The notes under the pieces are model-generated. The model did no database searches, was not told where the DNA came from, and was given only the letters and a program-made list of their open reading frames with translations. A program made the position numbers and the translations under genes. This document shows positions 57,743 through 64,000 of a DNA stretch of 64,000 nt, piece by piece (positions within the stretch are counted from its first letter, which is position 1; each line of letters starts with the position of its first letter). The DNA is from Pseudonocardia sp. ICBG1293 (GTDB lineage Bacteria; Actinomycetota; Actinomycetes; Mycobacteriales; Pseudonocardiaceae), in contig NZ_JAHLEL010000085.1 of the NCBI RefSeq assembly GCF_020131355.1, positions 186,001 to 250,000 of the forward strand, read 5' to 3'.

Positions 57743-58588
57743 GTGGCGCGGCGATCTTGTGTCGAGCGATTGGTGAGCGACGAGCTGTGGGCGCTGGTGG
57801 AGCCGCTGCTGCCCAAGCCGCGCAAGCACAAGCGGGGACGGACAGGCCGTCCGCGGGTGCCGGATCGGGCCGCTCTGGCCGGGATCGTGTTCGTGCTCAA
57901 GACCGGGATCAGCTGGAACGCGCTGCCCGCCGAGCTCGGCTGTGGGTCCGGAGTGACCTGCTGGCGGCGGCTACGGCAGTGGCAGCAGGCCGGGGTCTGG
58001 GCCCAGCTGCACCGGGTGATGCTCGACCGCCTCGCCCAGCAGGGCCTGCTGGACTGGTCGCGGGCGGCGGTGGACAGCGTGAGCGTGCGGGCCAAGCGCC
58101 GCGGCGAGGCCACCGGGCCCTCGCCGACCGATCGCGGGAAGGCGGGCAGCAAGTACCACGTGCTCTGCGACCGAGGCGGGCTCCCGCTGCATGCGCTGGT
58201 CACCGGGGCGAACGCCCACGACAGTCGGATGCTCGCCCCGCTGCTGGACACCAACCCCGGCGTCCGCGAACGGGCGGGACAGCCGGGGCGTCCGCGACGT
58301 CGGCCGGACAAGGTGCACGCCGACAAGGGCTACGACTATCCCCGCTGCCGCCGCTACCTGAGTGGGCGTGGGATCGGGGTGCGGATCGCCCGGCGCGGGA
58401 TCGAGGACTCCACCCGGCTCGGGCGGGTCCGCTGGGTCGTCGAGCGCACCATGTCCTGGCTGCTGGACTTCCGCCGCCTCGCGCTGCGCTACGACCGCGC
58501 CGAATCCACGATCACCGCGCTGTTATCGCTGGCCTGCGCCCTGATCTGCCACCGCCGCCTCACCAAGCCGAAGCCGAAGCCGAAGTGA
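57743..58588 (+). CDS. IS5 family transposase of IS-B copy 2
   Basis: This is a 281-residue DDE transposase with the same domains as at 24574: DWSRAAVDSVSVRAKR, HADKGYDYPRC, VRWVVERTMSWL. It ends with three Lys-Pro pairs plus Lys rather than two. It looks intact. Confidence 0.9.
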   Translation: MARRSCVERLVSDELWALVEPLLPKPRKHKRGRTGRPRVPDRAALAGIVFVLKTGISWNALPAELGCGSGVTCWRRLRQWQQAGVWAQLHRVMLDRLAQQGLLDWSRAAVDSVSVRAKRRGEATGPSPTDRGKAGSKYHVLCDRGGLPLHALVTGANAHDSRMLAPLLDTNPGVRERAGQPGRPRRRPDKVHADKGYDYPRCRRYLSGRGIGVRIARRGIEDSTRLGRVRWVVERTMSWLLDFRRLALRYDRAESTITALLSLACALICHRRLTKPKPKPK

Positions 58589-58619
58589 TGGTCGACCCAG
58601 CCCTCGCTGAGGCACTCGC

Positions 58620-59213
58620 CTACGAGGTCGGGGCCAGCGGCCGCCAGGCCAGCCACTCCAAGGCCCGGTCGGCCTCGTCAGGGTCGAAGCGGTGCGGGTC
58701 GAACGGCCCGCCCGCCCACTCCAGGCGCTCGGCGCGGTCGGGATGGTCAGGGTCGGCGAGCACGGCCTGGAAGTCCTCATACCCCCCGATCCCGCCGACG
58801 TCCTCGGGCGGGCACGCCCCCTGCCCGGCGACGCATCGCGGATAGCACACTCCCGGCTCGACGGCCGCGACCGCCTCGACGGTGATCTCGTGGGCCCAGT
58901 TGTCACCGAAGTCGTAGACGTAACCGAACCGGTCACCAGCCTTGACCAGCCGAAACAGCTTCTCTTTCGTCTCGTCGGCGACATCCTGTCCGGGCCAGTC
59001 CGGGTCTGGGATCCCGTAGCGGCGCCCGACGATCTCGAACTCGTGCAGATGAGAGTTCGTCCAGCCCATCACTGACTGCACCACCTCGTGTAACACCGCC
59101 AAGTCGACCTCGCCCGGCACCTGCACCCGACGCCGGACCGCCGGCACCACCTCGGTCAGGACGATCTCCAACTCGAAAATCTTCGTCTTCTCAGACACAC
59201 GAGGCGCGACCAT
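58620..59213 (-). CDS. pRiA4b Orf-3-like passenger protein of IS-B
   Basis: This is a 197-residue protein of the PRiA4_ORF3 (IS1096_N-related) family: FELEIVLTEVVPAVRRRVQV, LHEVVQSVMGWTNSHLHEFEIVG, GDRFGYVYDFGDNWAHEITVE and CYPRCVAGQGACPPEDVGG. Such proteins occur on plasmids and beside transposases; their role is unknown. It is convergent with the transposase, 31 bp from its stop. The same gene in IS-B copy 1 is frameshifted. Confidence 0.85.
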   Translation of the reverse strand: MVAPRVSEKTKIFELEIVLTEVVPAVRRRVQVPGEVDLAVLHEVVQSVMGWTNSHLHEFEIVGRRYGIPDPDWPGQDVADETKEKLFRLVKAGDRFGYVYDFGDNWAHEITVEAVAAVEPGVCYPRCVAGQGACPPEDVGGIGGYEDFQAVLADPDHPDRAERLEWAGGPFDPHRFDPDEADRALEWLAWRPLAPTS

Positions 59214-59280
59214 CAGCCGATGCTGCCAGCCCCGCCGTCACCGGCAGAACCGGGCCCACCACTTCTGAAACGACGTCTAA

Positions 59281-59401
59281 GAGGTCATTTCAGAACGAGG
59301 TCGACGTGTCTGTTGTAGACGACAAGCGGCTATCTGACCTGCCGTTTGATCTGTCGTCGAGGGGTCAATGGAAACTCGACAAGTCGTTCTGAAACGACCT
59401 C
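59281..59401. mobile_element. MITE copy 4 (121 bp)
   Basis: Same orientation and sequence as copies 2 and 3. TAA at 59278-59280 and 59402-59404. Confidence 0.9.
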
Positions 59402-59404
59402 TAA

Positions 59405-60385
59405 GAGCGTCCGGCGATTGATGGTTATCGGAGTCGACGGGTCGTGGGTCGGGTTGTCCAGCGGTAGCGGCTGCGGGCATGGTTGATCAGCCGGCGGATC
59501 ACGGTGAGCGCGGCGGCGAGGTTGAGGTAGAACTCGACGATGATCTTCCGGCGATCGGTGAACCGGCGCAGCTTGCCGTAGCCGTTCATCCAGGAATGGG
59601 TGCGCTCGACCGGCCACCGCTTACCGACCTGGATCGGGGCGGGCCGGCCCTTGGTGGCGATCTGTGCGTCGAACCCGAGTCGTTCGAGCAGATCGCGGGT
59701 CTTGCCTGAGTCATAGCCCCGGTCCAGGTGCAGGCACGGTCGCTCGGGCAGCGGCCCGATCATGTCGTAGATCCCGATCAGGGTCGGTTTCAGCAACGGC
59801 GAGTCGTGGTCATTGGCGCGGGCGCTGATCAGGTGCAGCGGGATCCCCGCACCGTCGCAGACCACGGAGCGTTTGGTGCCCTGTTTGCCCCGGTCGACCG
59901 GGTTACAGCCGGCGACCTCGCCACCGCAGGGAGCCTTGGTGATCGCTCCGTCGGCAGACAGATCGTCGAGGTCGAGACCGATCATCTGGTCATAGCCGGC
60001 CAGCGCGGCCCGAAGGACCTGCTCCCCGACGCCGGCGGCGGCCCACTGGGCGAGACGGCGGCGGATCGTGCGGTCCGAGCAGCCGGGGGTGGCAATGCGT
60101 TCGTAGCCGCTGCCGTGCACCAACGCCGCGAGCACGTGCTCGAACACCAGGCGGTCGGGGATACGGCGGCGGTGACATCCCCACGGATGGGCCGGGTCGA
60201 ACTCCGGGCGCCGCTCTGCCTCGATCAGGGCAGCGAACTCGACCCAGAGGGGGTCGATCAGCGATTCTGGCAATAGAGGCACGGACCCTCCAGGCGACCA
60301 TCAGGACATCAGCAATCCCATGATCACTTGCAGGTCCGTGTCTCTACCAACACCGACACACGGCCACCTCTACTGCCGGACGCTC
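59405..60385 (-). mobile_element. IS-G copy 2 (IS5-type, 981 bp)
   Basis: Ends GAGCGTCCGGC and complement GCCGGACGCTC, TAA at 59402-59404 and 60386-60388. Confidence 0.92.
59425..60282 (-). CDS. IS5 family transposase of IS-G copy 2
   Basis: This is a 285-residue DDE transposase. LIDPLWVEFAALIEAE forms the N-terminal domain. LDDLSADGAITKAPCGG (Asp), HLDRGYDSGKTRDLL (Asp) and WPVERTHSWMNGYGKLRRF (Glu) form the catalytic triad. It is intact, unlike copy 1. Confidence 0.9.
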   Translation of the reverse strand: MPLLPESLIDPLWVEFAALIEAERRPEFDPAHPWGCHRRRIPDRLVFEHVLAALVHGSGYERIATPGCSDRTIRRRLAQWAAAGVGEQVLRAALAGYDQMIGLDLDDLSADGAITKAPCGGEVAGCNPVDRGKQGTKRSVVCDGAGIPLHLISARANDHDSPLLKPTLIGIYDMIGPLPERPCLHLDRGYDSGKTRDLLERLGFDAQIATKGRPAPIQVGKRWPVERTHSWMNGYGKLRRFTDRRKIIVEFYLNLAAALTVIRRLINHARSRYRWTTRPTTRRLR

Positions 60386-60389
60386 TAAT

Positions 60390-60406
60390 ATTCGGATCTT
60401 CCGAAT
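60390..60406. promoter_or_regulatory. Palindrome (candidate LysR operator) before the LysR gene
   Basis: ATTCGGA-TCT-TCCGAAT is a perfect 7-bp inverted repeat starting 5 bp from the end of IS-G and 22 bp before the LysR start. Confidence 0.55.
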
Positions 60407-60427
60407 TATTGACGAGGGAGTAGCCCG

Positions 60428-61414
60428 ATGTGGGATCTGCACCGGCTCCGGCTGCTGCACGAGCTGCGGCTGCGCGAGACCGTCACCGCGGTCGCCCGGA
60501 CCCTGGACTACAGCCTGTCGAGCGTGTCGCAGCAGCTCGCGAAGCTGGAGGACGAGGTGGGTGTGCGGCTGCTCGAACCGGACGGCCGCCGGCTGCGGCT
60601 GGCCCCGGAGGGGCTGCGGGTCGCGGCCCACGCGGCCCGGGTACTCGACCTGGAGGAGGACGTCCGCAGCGAGCTGCAGGCCGGGCTCCCGGTGGCCGAG
60701 ACGGTGCGCATCGCCAGCCTGGAGTCCACGGCGCGGGCGTTGGTCCCGCACGCGCTGACCGCGCTGCGGGAGACCGCCCCGCACCTGCGGCTGGAGGCCG
60801 CGGTCGTCCCTCCGGAGACCGGGCTGGCGGAGCTGGAGGCGCGCGGCTACGACATCGCGGTCGCCGAGCAGTACCCGGGTCACACCCGCGAGCACCGTGA
60901 TCTGCTCGACCGGACGAGCCTGGGGCACGACCCGGTGCGCCTGGTCGTGCCGCGGGACGCGGCCGTGACCGACCTGGCCGGCGCGGCCGGGCTCCCGTGG
61001 GTCATGGAGCCGGAGGGCACGGCGGCGCGGTACTGGGCCGTGCAGCAGTGCCGGGCCGCCGGCTTCGAACCGGACATCCGTTTCGACTCGGCGAGTCTGG
61101 ACGTGCACGTCCACCTGATCCGGGCGGGGCACGCGGCCGGTCTGCTCCCCGACCTGGTCTGGACCGGGGACCGCAGCGGGGTCCGCACGATCGCGCTGCC
61201 CGGCCCGTCGCACCGGGAGCTGTTCACCTCGGTCCGCCGGACGACGCGGGACAGGCCGTCGATCCGTGCGGTGCGCGCCGCGCTGTCCCGGGCGTTCGAC
61301 GCCCTCGGTCCCCCGCAGCCGGACCGGCCCGGAGGGGGCGCCGGGGCGCCGGCGCGGCCGGACGTCGCCGACCCGGCCGGTCGGTCACCGAGCGTGTCTC
61401 CGCGCCCGCTGTGA
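60428..61414 (+). CDS. LysR family regulator
   Basis: This is a 328-residue LTTR. The N-terminal HTH has HRLRLLHELRLRETVTAVARTLDYSLSSVSQQLAKLE; the effector domain follows from about residue 90 (VRIASLESTARALVPHAL). A Pro/Ala-rich C-terminal tail (about 35 residues) is extra. It was probably next to and divergent from putA before the IS chain, so it may regulate putA or the sdh genes. The palindrome just upstream is its likely site. Confidence 0.87.
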   Translation: MWDLHRLRLLHELRLRETVTAVARTLDYSLSSVSQQLAKLEDEVGVRLLEPDGRRLRLAPEGLRVAAHAARVLDLEEDVRSELQAGLPVAETVRIASLESTARALVPHALTALRETAPHLRLEAAVVPPETGLAELEARGYDIAVAEQYPGHTREHRDLLDRTSLGHDPVRLVVPRDAAVTDLAGAAGLPWVMEPEGTAARYWAVQQCRAAGFEPDIRFDSASLDVHVHLIRAGHAAGLLPDLVWTGDRSGVRTIALPGPSHRELFTSVRRTTRDRPSIRAVRAALSRAFDALGPPQPDRPGGGAGAPARPDVADPAGRSPSVSPRPL

Positions 61415-61453
61415 GCCATGTCTCGATCGGGCCGTCCATTCCGGCCCCGACGT

Positions 61454-61469
61454 AGATCACATGTGATCT
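61454..61469. promoter_or_regulatory. 16-bp perfect palindrome upstream of the second sdh operon
   Basis: AGATCACATGTGATCT is a perfect palindrome, 112 bp before the sdhC-type start. It is not a CRP-type site, since the TGTGA/TCACA order is reversed. Confidence 0.5.
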
Positions 61470-61523
61470 GCGTCGTACTCTCTGGCGACCACCGCACCCG
61501 AGGGTGCGGCGGGTGTTCACGAG

Positions 61524-61539
61524 GACACGACGTCGTGTC
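61524..61539. promoter_or_regulatory. Second 16-bp perfect palindrome upstream of the sdh operon
   Basis: GACACGACGTCGTGTC is a perfect palindrome 42 bp before the start codon, in the presumed leader. Confidence 0.45.
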
Positions 61540-61580
61540 AGGTCTCTTCGGCGTCGTCGAGACGACAGGAGCTCCCGTAC

Positions 61581-62381
61581 GTGTCATCCACCACTGACGC
61601 GTCCACCGGCCGGGCCACCATCGCCGCGCGCACCCTGCGCACGGACCGGTGGTGGCTTCCCCCGCTGGCCACCTTCGTGGCGTTCGTCGCCTGGGTCGCG
61701 TACGCGACGGTGCGGGCGTTCATGCAGAACCACTACTTCGTCCCGGAGTACGGGTACCTGACGCCGTTCTACTCGCCGTGCGTCTCGACGGGATGCGTCG
61801 AGGAGGCGTCGCACTTCGGCCGGTTCCTGCCCGACGTCTGGTGGCTGCCCTACGCGGCGGTCTCCCTGCCGTTCCTGCTGCTGTTCCGGCTGACCTGCTA
61901 CTACTACCGCAAGGCCTACTACCGGGCGTTCTGGCTGTCCCCGCCGGCGTGCGCGGTCGCCGAACCGCACCGGCGCTACACCGGCGAGACGCGGTTCCCG
62001 CTGATCCTGCAGAACGCGCACCGGTACTTCTTCTACATCGCCGGGATCATCACGCTGATCAACGCCTACGACGCGGTGCTGGCCTTCGCCAAGCCCGGCG
62101 GCGGGTTCGGCCTGGGTCTGGGCAACATCATCCTGGTCGCCAACGTGGTGCTGCTGTTCGGCTACACGCTCTCGTGCCACTCGTGCCGCAGCGCCGTCGG
62201 CGGGCGGCTCAACCACTTCTCGAAGCACCCGGTCCGCTACAGGCTGTGGACCCAGGTCTCCAAGCTGAACACGAGGCACAACCAGTTCGCGTGGGCGACG
62301 CTGGTGAGCCTCGCCGTCACCGACTTCTACGTCATGGCCGTCTCCGCCGGCTGGATCTCCGACCTGCGGATCGTGGGGTGA
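61581..62381 (+). CDS. Succinate dehydrogenase membrane subunit, Sdh1 type
   Basis: This is a 266-residue membrane anchor with about five hydrophobic helices (residues ~28-48, 90-108, 145-165, 178-200, 228-248). It has a cysteine-rich pattern: YSPCVSTGCVEEASHFG between TM1 and TM2, LTCYYYRKAYYRAFW, PPACAVAEPH, and TLSCHSCRSAVGG. It resembles the actinobacterial Sdh1 anchor, in which a membrane-embedded Rieske-type Fe-S cluster has been reported; these Cys/His are candidates. GGAG precedes the GTG. It lies 10 bp before the flavoprotein gene. Confidence 0.82.
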   Translation: MSSTTDASTGRATIAARTLRTDRWWLPPLATFVAFVAWVAYATVRAFMQNHYFVPEYGYLTPFYSPCVSTGCVEEASHFGRFLPDVWWLPYAAVSLPFLLLFRLTCYYYRKAYYRAFWLSPPACAVAEPHRRYTGETRFPLILQNAHRYFFYIAGIITLINAYDAVLAFAKPGGGFGLGLGNIILVANVVLLFGYTLSCHSCRSAVGGRLNHFSKHPVRYRLWTQVSKLNTRHNQFAWATLVSLAVTDFYVMAVSAGWISDLRIVG

Positions 62382-62391
62382 ACTCGAACAT

Positions 62392-64000
62392 GACCGACGA
62401 GCAGATCGAGCGCCACGACTACGACGTCGTCGTCATCGGGGCCGGCGGTGCCGGTCTCCGCGCGGCGATCGAGGCCCGGATGCAGGGCAAGCGGACGGCG
62501 ATCATCTCCAAGTCGCTGTTCGGCAAGGCGCACACGGTGATGGCCGAGGGCGGCTGCGCCGCGTCGATGGGCAACGCCAACCCGAACGACAACTGGCAGG
62601 TCCACTACCGCGACACGATGCGCGGCGGGAAGTTCCTCAACAACTGGCGGATGGCCGAGCTGCACGCCAAGGAGGCCCCGGACCGGGTCTGGGAGCTCGA
62701 GACCTACGGAGCGCTGTTCGACCGCACGAAGGACGGGAAGATCAGCCAGCGCAACTTCGGCGGGCACACCTACCCGCGGCTGGCGCACGTCGGCGACCGC
62801 ACCGGCCTGGAGCTGATCCGGACCCTGCAGCAGAAGGTGGTCTCGCTGCAGCAGGAGGACCTGGCCGAGACCGGTGACGCCGAGTCCCGGATCCGGGTGT
62901 TCCACGAGTGCACGGTCACCGAGCTGTTCACCACCGACGGCGCGATCTCGGGCTGCTTCGGGTACTTCCGCGGCGACGGCCGGTTCGTGCGCTTCGACGC
63001 GCCCGCGATCGTGCTCGCCACCGGCGGGGTGGGGAAGAGCTACTCGGTCACGTCGAACTCCTGGGAGTACACCGGCGACGGCCACGCGCTGGCCCTGCGC
63101 GCCGGCGCGACGCTGATCAACATGGAGTTCCTGCAGTTCCACCCGACCGGCATGGTGTGGCCGCCGTCGGTGCGGGGCCTGCTGGTCACCGAGTCCGTCC
63201 GCGGCGACGGCGGCGTGCTGCGCAACACCGAGGGCACCCGGTTCATGTTCGACTACGTGCCGGACGTGTTCAAGGAGCAGTACGCGACCTCCGAGGAGGA
63301 GGGCGACCGCTGGTACACCGACCCGGACAACAACCGGCGCCCGCCCGAGCTGCTGCCCCGCGACGAGGTGGCCCGGGCCATCAACTCCGAGGTGAAGGCC
63401 GGCCGGGGCACCGAGCACGGTGGGGTGTTCCTCGACGTGTCCACCCGGCTCAAGCCCGAGGAGATCCTCAAGCGGCTGCCGTCGATGCACCACCAGTTCA
63501 AGGAGCTGGCCGACGTCGACATCACGAAGGAGCCGATGGAGGTCGGCCCGACCTGCCACTACGTGATGGGCGGGGTGGAGGTCGAGCCGGACACCGCGAT
63601 GTCGAAGGTCCCCGGCCTGTTCGCCGCGGGCGAGGTCGCGGGCGGCATGCACGGCTCGAACCGGCTCGGCGGCAACTCGCTGTCGGACCTGCTGGTGTTC
63701 GGCAGGCGCGCCGGGCTGCACGCCGCACAGCACGCGGACCGGGGGCGCCCGGCCGTCGCCGAGGCCGACGTGACCGCGGCGCTGGAACGGGCGATGCTGC
63801 CGTTCTCCAGCGCGACCGCGGGCGGGGAGAACCCGTTCGTGGTGCAGCAGGAGCTGCAGAAGACGATGCACGAGCTCGTCGGGATCATCCGCAAGGGCGA
63901 CGAGATGGAGCTCGCGCTCAAGAAGCTCGAGGACATCGCCACCCGCACCCGCACCGTCTCGGTGGAGGGGCACCGCCGGTTCAACCCGGGCTGGCACCTG
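62392..64000 (+). CDS. sdhA: Succinate dehydrogenase flavoprotein subunit, Sdh1 type (partial, runs off window)
   Basis: The first 536 codons are present. Translation from the ATG gives YDVVVIGAGGAGLRAAIEAR (FAD), KAHTVMAEGGCAAS (FAD-linking His region), FLQFHPTGMVWP (active site), HYVMGGVEVEPD and GEVAGGMHGSNRLGGNSL. It belongs to a different flavoprotein branch from the gene at 45481. The iron-sulfur subunit should lie beyond 64000. Confidence 0.9.

Larger units (their letters stand above)
57675..59277 (+). mobile_element. IS-B copy 2 (IS5-type, 1603 bp, intact)
   Basis: Ends GAGGTCGTTTCAGAAG and, inverted, GACGTCGTTTCAGAAG. TAA at 57672-57674 and 59278-59280. It holds the transposase and a complete passenger gene in convergent orientation. 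Confidence 0.93.

Noticed and set aside
61454-61469. CRP/Fnr-type binding site
   Set aside because: The half-sites are in the reverse order (TCACA then TGTGA) from the CRP consensus, so it is reported only as an unassigned palindrome.

Overview
The window is high-GC DNA from a mycothiol-producing actinobacterium, most likely Pseudonocardia or a close relative. The evidence is strong G/C third-position bias, many GTG starts, 4-bp GTGA/ATGA gene overlaps, a mycothione reductase, Lrp-linked branched-chain 2-oxoacid dehydrogenase genes and two actinobacterial-type succinate dehydrogenase loci. The genus is an inference from gene content, not from a database search. No rRNA, tRNA, CRISPR array or replication origin was seen.

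Layout. 0-1.1 kb: a DUF6153/DUF305 pair behind a CsoR-like palindrome. 1.2-7.2 kb (mostly minus strand): a secreted ARB_07466-type domain protein, a GH13 amylase, an SDR / CaiB CoA-transferase / GntR operon with an upstream palindrome, trpF and a PH-domain protein. 7.2-11.7 kb: a tightly overlapping aromatic-acid operon (MFS importer, Rieske oxygenase, a 63-residue Cys protein, FAD/2Fe-2S reductase) with an IclR regulator. 11.7-21.4 kb: a phenylacetate locus (paaABCDE, a TetR regulator, paaG-like gene, paaZ, paaK). Three related palindromes sit before its three transcription units. 21.4-22.1 kb: a DsbA/FrnE-like protein.

22.1-26.4 kb is a nest of insertion sequences. One IS5-type element (called IS-A here) is split by a 121-bp MITE and a second IS5-type element (IS-B). 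A third transposon (IS-C) sits at the junction between them. 26.4-30.7 kb: an Lrp regulator divergent from a three-gene 2-oxoacid dehydrogenase operon. 30.7-38.6 kb: a cupin with a MITE abutting its ribosome-binding site, an IS110 element, an SGNH hydrolase, an ACT-like protein, pirin, GNAT, AhpD-like and two divergent LtrA genes. 38.6-40.9 kb: a second, intact IS-A followed by an IS701-type element (IS-D). 40.9-53.3 kb: mtr, an NAD(P) dehydrogenase, a STAS protein, a LysR regulator divergent from sdhCAB, and putA-putP.

53.4-60.4 kb is a chain of insertion elements between putA and a LysR gene. From a remnant and an IS1634-type element onward, six elements (two identical IS-E, a MITE, IS-B, a MITE, IS-G) are joined end to end, separated only by the trinucleotide TAA. 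60.4-64 kb: the LysR gene, then a second succinate dehydrogenase operon (Sdh1 type) that runs off the window.

The core metabolism is catabolic: phenylacetate, another aromatic acid, branched-chain 2-oxoacids and proline all feed the TCA cycle and the quinone pool through two Sdh complexes. The most unusual content is the mobile DNA: MITEs sharing IS-B ends, a passenger gene in IS-B, TAA-chained elements, and landing on CTAG tetranucleotides shared by convergent stop codons. Element names IS-A to IS-G are local labels only.
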